Below, piece by piece: positions 26,332 to 36,295 of a stretch of 64,000 bases of DNA; positions within the stretch are counted from its first letter, which is position 1, and each line of letters starts with the position of its first letter. The notes below the pieces were generated by a model. It saw only the letters and a program-made list of their open reading frames with translations, was not told where the DNA came from and made no database searches. Source of the DNA: Actinobaculum sp. 313 (GTDB lineage: Bacteria > Actinomycetota > Actinomycetes > Actinomycetales > Actinomycetaceae); the NCBI RefSeq assembly GCF_003073475.1, contig NZ_CP029033.1, positions 744,001-808,000 of the forward strand, read 5' to 3'. The position numbers and the translations under genes were made by a program.

Positions 26332-27513
26332 GTGCGTCATGTGGTAGGTACAGGCGCTGAAGCGGCGGCGCCCGCGGTGGGAGTTGTAGGCGGCGGCCAG
26401 CTGGCCCGTATGATGCAGGAACCCGCAGCGGCGCTCGGAATCCAGCTCCATGCCTTAGTTGAGGCGCTGGATGGTGCAGCGGGGCAAGTCATCCCTCATG
26501 CACGCCTTGGCGAGGCCGACGACGCCTCGGGCGTGCTCCAACTGACTCAAGATGTGGATGTCATCACTGTTGAGCACGAGCACGTGCCCGAGCAGATCCT
26601 CGCACAAGCGGCTACGCAGGTGCCGGTGCGACCCTGTCCACATGCCTTACGCTTTGCGCAGGACAAGCTAGCCATGCGGCAGCGGATGGACGAATTGGGA
26701 GTACCACAGCCACGCTGGCGCAATGTGAAATCCATAGCCGACGTTGCGCGAGGGCTGGAGGAGTTCGGTGGCGTCGGCGTTCTCAAGATGCCGCGTGACG
26801 GATATGACGGCAAGGGCGTGATGCTTATCCACGATGCCGACGACGCACAGGCGTGGCTCACGGAGGCGCCGGGCGGCCTTCTGCTGGAAGAACGTATCGC
26901 CTTCGAGATGGAGGTGGCCCAGCTTCTCGCCCGGCGGCCCTCCGGCGAGGCACGTTGCTGGCCGTTGGTACAAACCGTTCAGAAGGGCGGAATCTGTACC
27001 GAGGTGATTGCTCCCGCTCCCGCTATTGGGGATGCCGTGGCTCGCCAGGCGCAGCGGGTGGGGGAGCGCATTGCTGCGGAACTCGATGTAACGGGCATCC
27101 TTGCCGTGGAAATGTTCGTGGCGCGCGGGCGGGACGGCAACCTGCGGCCTTGTGTCAATGAACTGGCGATGCGACCGCATAATTCCGGCCACTGGACCAT
27201 TGAGGGGGCAGTTACCAGCCAGTTCGAGCAGCATTTGCGTGCCGTGCTGGATTTACCGCTCGGCTCAACACGCCCCCGCGCCCCGCATGCCGTTATGGTC
27301 AACGTTCTCGGTTCCGCACTTGAAGATCCCCGCCGGGCGTACGCGCGAGTCATGGCGGAGTACCCGCAAGTTAAAATCCACACATACGGCAAGGCTGTGC
27401 GGGTGGGCCGGAAGCTGGGGCACGTTACCGTGTTGAGCGACGACTTACAAGAGGCGCTGACAGTGGCCCGCGGTGCGGCCGCCATGTTGCAGGGAGAAGA
27501 GGCGCTCCCTTAG
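26332..27513 (+). CDS. purK: 5-(carboxyamino)imidazole ribonucleotide synthase PurK
   Basis: 393-residue ATP-grasp enzyme converting aminoimidazole ribonucleotide, bicarbonate and ATP to N5-carboxyaminoimidazole ribonucleotide in purine synthesis. The GTG at 26332 has GTGAGGAGT just upstream. Visible: nucleotide-binding start VGVVGGGQLARMMQ, the ATP-grasp block GVLKMPRDGYDGKGVM, LLEERIAFEMEVAQLLAR, FVARGRDGNLRPCVNELAMRPHNSGHWT and the C-terminal KVGRKLGHVTV-like end (VRVGRKLGHVTVL). Full length. purE follows after 100 bases, so the two sequential steps are probably one operon. Confidence 0.96.
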   Translation: MRHVVGTGAEAAAPAVGVVGGGQLARMMQEPAAALGIQLHALVEALDGAAGQVIPHARLGEADDASGVLQLTQDVDVITVEHEHVPEQILAQAATQVPVRPCPHALRFAQDKLAMRQRMDELGVPQPRWRNVKSIADVARGLEEFGGVGVLKMPRDGYDGKGVMLIHDADDAQAWLTEAPGGLLLEERIAFEMEVAQLLARRPSGEARCWPLVQTVQKGGICTEVIAPAPAIGDAVARQAQRVGERIAAELDVTGILAVEMFVARGRDGNLRPCVNELAMRPHNSGHWTIEGAVTSQFEQHLRAVLDLPLGSTRPRAPHAVMVNVLGSALEDPRRAYARVMAEYPQVKIHTYGKAVRVGRKLGHVTVLSDDLQEALTVARGAAAMLQGEEALP

Positions 27514-27614
27514 GCCTCCGCGCCATTATGATTCCCGCCCACTGCGACTGTGCGCAGGGATGACGGTGTGTGCTGGGGGCCGGGAGCGTGAGCAGATGAA
27601 AGGATATAGAAGCA

Positions 27615-28139
27615 ATGACGCAGACGAATGCCGAAGTCGGCGCGCGAGTGGGCATTGTGATGGGGTCCGATTCCGACTGGCCGGTTATGCAGGACGCTGC
27701 GGATATCCTGCAGGAGTTCGGCGTCGCCGTGGAGGTCGACGTCGTCTCCGCACACCGTATGCCAGAGGATATGCTTACCTACGGTCGGAAAGCGGCTGAG
27801 CGGGGCCTGCGCGTGATCATTGCCGGGGCCGGAGGGGCAGCGCATCTTCCCGGCATGTTGGCAGCGGTGACACCACTGCCGGTGATTGGAGTTCCGGTAC
27901 CCCTGGCACACCTGGATGGAATGGATTCACTGCTGTCCATCGTGCAGATGCCAGCCGGTGTGCCGGTGGCAACTGTCTCGATTGGCGGCGCTCGCAACGC
28001 TGGCCTGCTGGCGGCGCGCATCCTTGGTGCGGAAGACCAGGGAATACGGCAGCAGATGGTGGAGTTCCAAGATAGTCTGCGGGCGATGGCAGTTCAGAAA
28101 GGGCAGCGATTGCGTGCGAGCTGGCGGGAGCGGCCGTAA
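27615..28139 (+). CDS. purE: 5-(carboxyamino)imidazole ribonucleotide mutase PurE
   Basis: 174-residue class I PurE, moving the carboxyl group from N5-CAIR to form CAIR, the step after PurK. Hallmarks: [18 protein letters not shown] at the N-terminus, [27 protein letters not shown] and PVIGVPV with a [21 protein letters not shown]-type active-site segment. The ATG at 27615 has GAAAGGA 13 bases upstream. Length is normal. Confidence 0.97.
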   Translation: MTQTNAEVGARVGIVMGSDSDWPVMQDAADILQEFGVAVEVDVVSAHRMPEDMLTYGRKAAERGLRVIIAGAGGAAHLPGMLAAVTPLPVIGVPVPLAHLDGMDSLLSIVQMPAGVPVATVSIGGARNAGLLAARILGAEDQGIRQQMVEFQDSLRAMAVQKGQRLRASWRERP

Positions 28140-28530
28140 TCGGGGCCTCCACGCCATCGGAACTCTCTTCGACGCGGTCGGGCCTTTTTGGGCAAGGTTC
28201 GCGACGTCGTCGGCGAGACTCACGACCTTGCGGCAAGGATGACGACACTTCGGCAAAGCTCGCGGCCCTTTCGACGAGGATCGCGCGGTTTATCGACGCC
28301 AGGTGGGCGGCTCAATGCCGAAGCGCCTCGGCACGGAAGCACTCCGCCGTACCGCACCGGTAAGCCGATGTGCGGCGCCAACGATGCAATTCGCGGCGCA
28401 GAAACCCCGGTACACGGCGCGACCCGTGGCGCCCGCGACCCGACGCACCGCACGCCTAGAACCCAGCACGTGGGGACCGCACCTCGACGCGCGAGGCCGA
28501 CACCCCAACATGGAGCACCCGCAAGCTGGT
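28140..28530. other. 391-bp gap downstream of purE, mostly degenerate repeats
   Basis: No gene supported; a plus-strand open frame running 28188-28808 has no recognisable content and crosses the LCP gene. The left half is a 20-bp tandem array (listed separately). The right half (about 28300-28500) has looser GCGGCGC-rich repeats. It lies between convergent purE and the LCP genes. Confidence 0.6.
28168..28289. repeat. Six degenerate 20-bp tandem units after purE
   Basis: Units begin at 28168, 28188, 28210, 28230, 28250 and 28270; one unit is 22 bases, the rest 20. Rough consensus TTCGGCAAGGNTCGCGACCT. The copies differ from each other at several positions, so the array is old or diverging. 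Confidence 0.75.
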
Positions 28531-30009
28531 CTAATAGCTCGCCTGGTAAAAGTCGTCCGCAGTCAGCGTGCCGTTCATCATTTTCTCGAAGAAAGGATCG
28601 CTCAGCTCCTGATCGAGTAGGACCACCGACTGGCCGCCCACTCGGTAGTCAAGGCTGGCAATCGGCGGTGCACCGATTAGCCCGCCTTCTCCCATCACGG
28701 TCCGCAGCGACATTCCCGCTCGCACCAGCGACAGCATGGAGGTATCGGGATCGGTGGTCAGGTTTTCGGCGACCGCACCCACCAGGTTCTTCTGCCTGCC
28801 CGGGCTGAGCAGCGTATCCCGAGAGATGGCCTTATCGACAACCTTCCCGACCACCTGTCGTTGTCGCATAGTACGGCCGATATCTCCGAGAGGATCCGCC
28901 TTGCGCATCCGCGAGAATGCCAATGCCGTTGCGCCGTCAACATCGTGGCAACCTGCGGTCCATTCAAGTTGTGAGTCGGCATCCGAGACGTCGTAGTCGT
29001 AGCACAAATTGACTCCGCCTACCGCGTCCACCAGTTGCTGCACTCCGCCCATGGATATTTCAATATAGTGGTCAACGGTCATTCCGGTTAGATTCTCGAC
29101 CGTTGCCACCAGGAGTTCCGGTCCGCCCTGCGAATACGAGGCATTCAGCTTTCCGTCGCCGTACCCCGGGATTGCCACATAGGCATCGCGCGGAAGCGAG
29201 ACCAGGGCGGGAGATCCCGCTTCTGGAACCTGCAGTAGCATGATGGTGTCGGAGCGTTGCCCCTCGGTGCCATCGTTGATGGCGTTCTCTTCACGCCGGT
29301 CAGAACCCACAATGAGATAGGTGGTGCCGGGCGTATCGGCGCGGCCGGAAAGTGCACTGACATGCTCCATTTTGGAGTTGCTGTAGTGCAGCAGGTAGAG
29401 CGGCCATCCGATAACAAGTAACAGAATGATCACGAAGACGCCCAGCACCCAGGGCCACTTTCTGCGCCGTCGCCGCCTTCCGCTCGGCCTGTCAGAATGG
29501 CCGGAGCGCGAGGGGGAGGCCGAGCGCGACGTGCCTGCCGACCGGGACGAGTTGTTGGACCGGCCGGATCGTGCTGGTCGGCCCGCTTCCTGGGCGGGCT
29601 GGCGTGAGGCGGAGTCTCCACGCACGTGCACCTGTGGACGCTGTTGCTGGGCGGAGCGCGCTATCGCGGCCGCGCTGGAGGTGGAGGGACGCGACGACGC
29701 CATGGAACGTGAGGCGGGCTGATAGCTAGGCGGGGGAGTCTGGTCGTCCTGCCGGGCGCGGACTTCGCTCTTAGAATTGGGGCTGCTTAGGCTGTTTCCA
29801 TTCGAATCGCGTAACTTCGGGCGTCGCGAGGCGGCGGAGGCGCGGCCCGCAGAGGCAGACGCCGCGTTGTTGGAGCGAGGCGAATTCGCCGGTGAATGGA
29901 GTGCGCCGTGGCGGGAGCCGACCGTGCGTGCACCATCGGCGCTCGGGCGCGCACGCCGTCGCTTCGGCTCAAAGGACGGTGGCTGTTTTTGGTCCTCAGC
30001 CAACGGCAT
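28531..30009 (-). CDS. LytR-CpsA-Psr (LCP) family glycopolymer transferase (first copy)
   Basis: 492-residue LCP protein. LCP enzymes join lipid-linked wall glycopolymers to peptidoglycan outside the cell. Residues 1-180 are a long, basic Ser/Ala/Arg-rich cytoplasmic tail ending in RRRRRKWPW; one membrane helix follows (VLGVFVIILLLVIGWPLYL). The LCP domain has TTYLIVGSDRREEN, QRSDTIMLLQV, LVSLPRDAYVAIPGYG and KLNASYSQGG, with the conserved Arg/Asp residues for pyrophosphate binding. It overlaps the second LCP gene by 14 bases. AAGGAG sits one base before the ATG but seven bases before a TTG at 30003, which may be the real start. Confidence 0.92.
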   Translation of the reverse strand: MPLAEDQKQPPSFEPKRRRARPSADGARTVGSRHGALHSPANSPRSNNAASASAGRASAASRRPKLRDSNGNSLSSPNSKSEVRARQDDQTPPPSYQPASRSMASSRPSTSSAAAIARSAQQQRPQVHVRGDSASRQPAQEAGRPARSGRSNNSSRSAGTSRSASPSRSGHSDRPSGRRRRRRKWPWVLGVFVIILLLVIGWPLYLLHYSNSKMEHVSALSGRADTPGTTYLIVGSDRREENAINDGTEGQRSDTIMLLQVPEAGSPALVSLPRDAYVAIPGYGDGKLNASYSQGGPELLVATVENLTGMTVDHYIEISMGGVQQLVDAVGGVNLCYDYDVSDADSQLEWTAGCHDVDGATALAFSRMRKADPLGDIGRTMRQRQVVGKVVDKAISRDTLLSPGRQKNLVGAVAENLTTDPDTSMLSLVRAGMSLRTVMGEGGLIGAPPIASLDYRVGGQSVVLLDQELSDPFFEKMMNGTLTADDFYQASY

Positions 30010-31264
30010 TCTCCTTATTGCAGGTCGGCGTCGTCGTACTGGTTGATGGTGCGTCGGCAGACGGTACGGAAGCGGGGATGGTCGTTGTTGGAGTCGACGT
30101 GTCTACGTCCTCCGTCGTGTCGCCGTCGGTTTCATCGCCCGCTGTATCGGGATTATTGGCGGCATCAGGATCCACGACCTTGCCCTCTTCGTTGACTGTG
30201 ACGGTAACCGGGGTGTCATTCGCCAAAGCTTCCCAGATCTGATCCGCGCCCTCCCCAACGGTAACACGGGAACCTGCCCATTCCCAGGGCATAGTAATGA
30301 AGTTAATGGAGTCGAGGTTGATATTCCGTAGTGAGTTCGCCAGACTGGCGAGTGTGGTGATATTGCCCAAGTTGTCGCTGGTCGAGAGCGAGGCAGTTCC
30401 GGCTTCCATCACCTGGTAGAGCTTAGGCAGATCGGTGAGAAGGTTCATGTCGAGGACCTCCCGCACCATGGCACCTACCAGGTCTTGTTGCCGTGATATA
30501 CGGCTGATGTCTGACCCGTCGCCAATTTCCTTGCGGGCGCGCGCCAAGGCCAGTGCCTGCTGACCGTTGAGCAGGCGGCAACCCGCTTTCACGTCGAGTC
30601 CGGCCAGGGAGTCGTACATGTCCTCCTCGAAATACATCGGCACACCGCCGAGCGCTTCCACGATTTCCTGGAAGGATCCGAAGTCAACCACGATATAGCC
30701 GGTCAGCCGAATGCCGGTCAGTGCTTCGACCGTCTTCATCGTGCACGCGGCGGCAGAGCCGACGTCGCCGGTCTGCCCACCGATGGCAAAGGCGGAGTTA
30801 AACATGGCATCGTACTGCTCGTCGGTATCGAATGTTTCGGGCGAGCCCGGTTCATTGCGTACCGAACATGACGGGATGTCCACCAGTGTGTCGCGTGGAA
30901 TGGAGACGATGTCCACCCGTGAGCGGTCGGCGGAAATATGCACGATCATCGTGGTATCGGCGCGCATACCATCGACCGCACCGGATGCTCCAGCGCCGTC
31001 AATGTCGGAGGCACCGGAGCGAACATCGGATCCCAGAACGAGGATATTCATGGCTTCCGTGTTTTCGGCGTTCGGGCGTTCCGTACCAATGAGCTCCTCG
31101 GGATTGTCCTTTTTAATGTTGCCTTGTAGGACGGAATATCCAATGCCGACCGTAGAACCCACCGTGAGCAGGGCAGCGAAAAACGCCAACGCCACAACGC
31201 GGCCGCGGTGTCGTAGCGAGACCGTCTTCTTCAAATGTGCCGCAGCACGACCCGACTTACTCAT
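29996..31264 (-). CDS. LytR-CpsA-Psr (LCP) family glycopolymer transferase (second copy)
   Basis: 422-residue LCP protein, upstream partner of the previous gene. The ATG at 31264 (MSKSGRAAAHLKKTV) is preferred: a membrane helix follows directly (VVALAFFAALLTVGSTVGI). LCP blocks: MNILVLGSDVRSG, MRADTTMIVHIS, VDIVSIPRDTLVDIPSC, FNSAFAIGGQTG and ALALARARKEIGDGSD. The C-terminal 60 residues are a Thr/Asp/Pro-rich tail. No Shine-Dalgarno; TATTAT ends seven bases before the ATG, so it may be leaderless. Two overlapping LCP genes next to wbbL suggest different glycan substrates or partial redundancy. Confidence 0.93.
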   Translation of the reverse strand: MSKSGRAAAHLKKTVSLRHRGRVVALAFFAALLTVGSTVGIGYSVLQGNIKKDNPEELIGTERPNAENTEAMNILVLGSDVRSGASDIDGAGASGAVDGMRADTTMIVHISADRSRVDIVSIPRDTLVDIPSCSVRNEPGSPETFDTDEQYDAMFNSAFAIGGQTGDVGSAAACTMKTVEALTGIRLTGYIVVDFGSFQEIVEALGGVPMYFEEDMYDSLAGLDVKAGCRLLNGQQALALARARKEIGDGSDISRISRQQDLVGAMVREVLDMNLLTDLPKLYQVMEAGTASLSTSDNLGNITTLASLANSLRNINLDSINFITMPWEWAGSRVTVGEGADQIWEALANDTPVTVTVNEEGKVVDPDAANNPDTAGDETDGDTTEDVDTSTPTTTIPASVPSADAPSTSTTTPTCNKENAVG

Positions 31265-31271
31265 CGTGCCT

Positions 31272-31277
31272 ATAATA
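31272..31277 (-). promoter_or_regulatory. Candidate -10 box for the LCP pair (leaderless)
   Basis: Minus-strand TATTAT (31277 to 31272), seven bases before the ATG at 31264. Transcription would begin at the start codon. No -35 match seen. Confidence 0.4.
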
Positions 31278-31426
31278 GAGGACGCGGTGAGGAAGGCGCG
31301 TGTATCAGCGCAGAAGTTAGGGATACTCACACTCGAAAATGGAGCTGCTTCCCAGGTAATCCATGGTTTCAATAGAGTTACCCCGGGAAGACTCCAGTTG
31401 CGGGTGATTCAGGTTAGGCTTGGTTC

Positions 31427-32290
31427 GTGGAATACCCGTCCCTGCGAATTGTGACAGTTGCCTTCAACCCGGGTAGTGAACTCGCGACACTTGCGGCCTC
31501 GCTCGATGCGGCGACTCACCTGCCTTATGAGTTCGTCATCGTTGACAACGGCACGGAGAACGGCACCGTTGACGATGTCGCAGCCACTTACCGCGGTCGC
31601 GTTGTGCGCTCGGGTTCTAATCTGGGTTATGGCGGAGCGGTCAATCTCGGTGCTGAAGGTTTTGCGGGGCAATGGCTCTTGGTGGTCAACCCCGATGTTG
31701 TGCTTAGCCCGGGCTGCATTGATGCGTTGCTGGACGAAACGCGGGCGTGGCCCCGGGGTGGCGCGTTCGGGCCATTGATTCGCACGCCAGAGGGCGAAGT
31801 GTACCCCTCCGCGCGGCATTTCCCACGCCTGATTTCCGGGGCTGGGCATGCTGTTTTCAGTGGAGTTTGGCCGTCCAACCCATTCACTGCCGCCTATCGT
31901 GCCAATGAGTCGCTGGAGCGTACGCACGCGGTGGACTGGCTCTCCGGTGCGTTTTTGCTCATGCGGATGGCCGCATTTGAACAGGTTGGCGGATTCGACA
32001 CCTCGTATTTCATGTTCTTTGAGGACACACAGCTGGGCGAGGATCTTAAGGCGGCGGGCTGGCAAAGCATCTACGTGCCCGGGGTGGAGGTCATGCATGA
32101 ACAGGGGGCGAGTTGGAGGGAACGACCGGCGAATATGATCCGTGCACATCACCGCTCTGCCGCTCACTACATTGATGGCGTCTACCATGCGCCGTACCAA
32201 GCTCCCCTGCGCTGGGCTTTACGCCTTGGTTTGCGTATGCGTGAGGTTGCGCAGGTCCGTGGTGCTCGGAGGGGGCGACCGAGCCGGTAG
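31427..32290 (+). CDS. wbbL: WbbL-type rhamnosyltransferase (GT2)
   Basis: 287-residue GT-A glycosyltransferase closely resembling mycobacterial WbbL, which adds L-rhamnose from dTDP-rhamnose to polyprenyl-PP-GlcNAc to build the glycan linkage unit. Shared blocks: FVIVDNGTENGTVDD, SNLGYGGAVNLG, LLVVNPDVVLSPGCIDALLDE, VYPSARHFPRLI, VDWLSGAFLLMR and QVGGFDTSYFMFFED, then EVMHEQGASW. The GTG at 31427 has AGGTTAGG eight bases upstream. It is divergent from the LCP genes, as in other actinobacteria. It defines this locus as a rhamnose-containing, peptidoglycan-linked glycan system. Confidence 0.9.
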   Translation: MEYPSLRIVTVAFNPGSELATLAASLDAATHLPYEFVIVDNGTENGTVDDVAATYRGRVVRSGSNLGYGGAVNLGAEGFAGQWLLVVNPDVVLSPGCIDALLDETRAWPRGGAFGPLIRTPEGEVYPSARHFPRLISGAGHAVFSGVWPSNPFTAAYRANESLERTHAVDWLSGAFLLMRMAAFEQVGGFDTSYFMFFEDTQLGEDLKAAGWQSIYVPGVEVMHEQGASWRERPANMIRAHHRSAAHYIDGVYHAPYQAPLRWALRLGLRMREVAQVRGARRGRPSR

Positions 32291-32364
32291 CGCCAACGCT
32301 TGCCTGTGTGTCGCTCATCGGCCTGCCCTGAGACTCGTGTGATAATTGAGATTTTTGGCAAGGA

Positions 32365-32393
32365 TTGTGAATATTGGTGAATCTTCGTACACT
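32365..32393 (+). promoter_or_regulatory. Promoter of the amidase gene
   Basis: -35 TTGTGA (32365-32370), a 17-base spacer, and -10 TACACT (32388-32393). GAAGGGA at 32411-32417 is the ribosome binding site, eight bases before the ATG. The best housekeeping-type promoter seen in the window. Confidence 0.6.
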
Positions 32394-32425
32394 GGTCTGC
32401 GGAGGCTAACGAAGGGACTACCACT

Positions 32426-34744
32426 ATGAACACATCCCGAACGGCTGCAGCAGCAAGTGCGTTATCGCTACTTCTCGGATCGTTTATCGCCTTGCCTGCT
32501 GCCACCGGAGATGATGCCAAACTAGGCGGTATCGCCATTGAACTTGTGACGAGTAGCGGCGTTGAAACAGATGTCGCACGCTCCGGTTTCGATGGCGATG
32601 GCGCAACAGAGGTTGTGAAGACGACGTCGCACGTGGCGCAAACCGACGAAACGGTCGATCCTTTCACAGATGAGACCGCAACGGATCCAAGCAGCAACGA
32701 CTCGGAGGTAGAGTCCGGCACCGGAACATCCGGTGACGATACGACCGATGGCGACGGCGATTCCGCCACCACTCCGGCGGAGCCGCAGACGGATGCCGAT
32801 GAAACGGATGTTGACGAACCCGACCAGTCCGAGTTGGAGGAGGAGTACGCGCTTTTCACCGATCCGATTGCTATTGACGCGCCCTTCGCCGTCGCCGGCC
32901 TCACCTGGGATTCTGGCGATCTGCCCATCGGCTCCGCCGTCGAGGTGCGAACGCTGGACGGTGCGGTGTGGTCCGACTGGTATGTGCTGCCCAGCGAAGA
33001 CTCCGCAGACGGCCGACCCGGAACGGAATACTACATCTCGGGTGCTTCGACCGGTATCCAGGTACGAATCAGCAGGGGAGATGGTGATCTCCCGGCGGGG
33101 CTCCGCATTGATATTGCGTATGATGCCGACGGCGACCTCGTGGCCGAGGATGGAACCGAAACCACGGACGTGCTACCCGCTGCCGATACTCTGACCGACG
33201 AAGCTGTGAATGCGGAAGAGGCCAGTCTGATCAGTTCCAGTACCACGGCTGATGCAACGGCCGACGAGGAGGACGTGCAGCTGGCAAGCGTCGTGCAGCC
33301 AGCCTCCGCAGCCCCGGCGGGCAGCTACGCGGCCGCGCGGGGAGCCTCTGCCACCACCACAAACGCGGCCCACCTGCTCAACGGGGTGCTGCCGATGGCC
33401 AACAGTGTGAATATCAAGTCGCGTTCGGCGTGGGGAGCGGATGAGAGTGTCATGACATGGACACCGCAATACGCCGCCTTCCAGGGTGTTATCGTGCACC
33501 ACACCGCCGGTTCGAATAACTACACGCAAGCACAGGTTCCTTCCGTAATCAAGGGGATTTATCGCTACCATGCGGTAACCCGCGGGTGGGGCGACATCGG
33601 CTACAACGTGTTGATCGATAAGTATGGCGGTCGCTGGGAGGGCCGATCCGGAACGCTCTCGGCACCGGCATCCAAGATGGTGATCGGAGCGCATGCGGTT
33701 CCGCGCAACAGCGGCACAATGGGAGTTTCCGTCATGGGGCTCTACACGGAGATCAATCCGTCGACGACGGTTATCGATGCCTTGGTTGATGTGATCGCGT
33801 GGAAGTTTGTCGCCGCCGGGGTTGACCCCAACTCGACAAGTCCCTTGACCGTTCCGGCAAGCAACAATTCGCCACTGGTTGGAGGAACGCCACTGCCGCG
33901 CATCTCCGGACACAAGGACGTAGCGAACACCGCGTGCCCGGGCAATATCTACAACTACTTCGGTACGATCCGCTCGCAGGTCTCTACGAAGTACAAGGCA
34001 GCTAAGTCCGGCACCGCAACGACTCCGACGACGCCCGCAGTGACACCGGGCTGCCCGACCTCATCTACTGGGAAGGTGCTCTGCCTCGGCAATGGCTGGA
34101 ACACCACATTCAACTCCGTCTTCCAGTACGGTGTTGCTGGTGACGAGGTCTATGTCGGTGACTGGAACGGCAACGGACAGGACACCCCTGTTGTGCGACG
34201 TGGTGCAACCTACTATTTCCGCAACTCCCTCTCCATGGGATCCGCCGACAAGGTGATCACCTACGGAAAGGCTAACGACGCCGTAGTCTTTGGCGACTGG
34301 AACGGCGATGGCATAGACACTCCTGCGGTGCGCCGCGGAAACGCGTATTACATTCGCACCACCCTGAGCAGCGGGCCGGCGAATCGGGTGATCACTTTCG
34401 GTAGGGCCGACGACGACGTGCTTGTGGGTGACTGGAATGGTGACGGAAAGGACACTCTGGCCGTGCACCGAGGAAACGCCTTCTACCTCAGTAATACTCT
34501 TGCTACAGGAAAGGCAGAGCGTATAGTCGCCTATGGAACCGTGGGAGACAAAGCCTATGCCGGGAAATTCAATGGACAGCGAGGTGACTCGCTGGCGGTA
34601 CGACGCGGGACCACGCTCTACGTGACGAATACTCTGAAGGGCGGTCAAGCAGACCGAACGTTCTCGTATGGAACCGCATCGGAGAAAATTGTGGTAGGCG
34701 ATTGGAACCGGAACGGAACCCAGACTTTCGGCATCGTGCATTAG
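32426..34744 (+). CDS. Secreted N-acetylmuramoyl-L-alanine amidase with C-terminal 45-residue repeats
   Basis: 772-residue exported peptidoglycan hydrolase. An N-terminal signal peptide (MNTSRTAAAASALSLLLGSF) is followed by an acidic Thr/Asp/Glu-rich region, a beta domain (about 150-230) and an amidase_2/PGRP domain (about 325-515) with zinc ligands His358 or 359 (VHHTAG), His496 (GHKD) and Cys504 (ACPG); it cleaves the bond between muramic acid and L-Ala. From residue 568 come four and a half 45-residue repeats, each with a VGDWNGxGxDTxxVRRG core that looks like a calcium-loop/FG-GAP type module, probably binding wall glycan. It has its own promoter and a strong terminator. Likely a surface autolysin. 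Confidence 0.93.
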   Translation: MNTSRTAAAASALSLLLGSFIALPAATGDDAKLGGIAIELVTSSGVETDVARSGFDGDGATEVVKTTSHVAQTDETVDPFTDETATDPSSNDSEVESGTGTSGDDTTDGDGDSATTPAEPQTDADETDVDEPDQSELEEEYALFTDPIAIDAPFAVAGLTWDSGDLPIGSAVEVRTLDGAVWSDWYVLPSEDSADGRPGTEYYISGASTGIQVRISRGDGDLPAGLRIDIAYDADGDLVAEDGTETTDVLPAADTLTDEAVNAEEASLISSSTTADATADEEDVQLASVVQPASAAPAGSYAAARGASATTTNAAHLLNGVLPMANSVNIKSRSAWGADESVMTWTPQYAAFQGVIVHHTAGSNNYTQAQVPSVIKGIYRYHAVTRGWGDIGYNVLIDKYGGRWEGRSGTLSAPASKMVIGAHAVPRNSGTMGVSVMGLYTEINPSTTVIDALVDVIAWKFVAAGVDPNSTSPLTVPASNNSPLVGGTPLPRISGHKDVANTACPGNIYNYFGTIRSQVSTKYKAAKSGTATTPTTPAVTPGCPTSSTGKVLCLGNGWNTTFNSVFQYGVAGDEVYVGDWNGNGQDTPVVRRGATYYFRNSLSMGSADKVITYGKANDAVVFGDWNGDGIDTPAVRRGNAYYIRTTLSSGPANRVITFGRADDDVLVGDWNGDGKDTLAVHRGNAFYLSNTLATGKAERIVAYGTVGDKAYAGKFNGQRGDSLAVRRGTTLYVTNTLKGGQADRTFSYGTASEKIVVGDWNRNGTQTFGIVH

Positions 34745-34799
34745 GACCCTCTCGCACGGCTTGGTAACGCGCGGTCCCGAGAGAGGAACCGCACCACGC

Positions 34800-34845
34800 C
34801 ACGAGGTCCAATCGGAATGGGGCACGAGGTCCAATCGGAATGGGG
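34800..34845. repeat. Exact 23-bp tandem duplication after the amidase gene
   Basis: Two identical 23-base copies (34800-34822 and 34823-34845), core ACGAGGTCCAATCGGAATGG. The second copy supplies the first bases of the terminator stem. Confidence 0.9.
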
Positions 34846-34867
34846 CCGGGAATCTCAGCCCGGCCCC
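34842..34867 (+). terminator. Rho-independent terminator of the amidase gene
   Basis: Perfect 9-base GC stem (GGGGCCGGG at 34842-34850, CCCGGCCCC at 34859-34867) with an 8-base loop, followed by TCCGTTATTTTCT. It may also serve the convergent rfbB transcript. Confidence 0.8.
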
Positions 34868-34975
34868 TCCGTTATTTTCTCTACTCGCTCGGCGGAGCGC
34901 AGGAGTTCTGCGCCTGCCCAGCATGCACGCACGGCACTGCCTGCGCGCTTCCCGCGAGCAGGGGAAATCGCGGGC

Positions 34976-36295
<1,320 letters not shown>

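Noticed and set aside
28188-28808. A 206-residue plus-strand open frame after purE.
   Set aside because: It is made of the 20-bp repeat array and then runs antisense through the conserved LCP gene; composition is non-protein-like.
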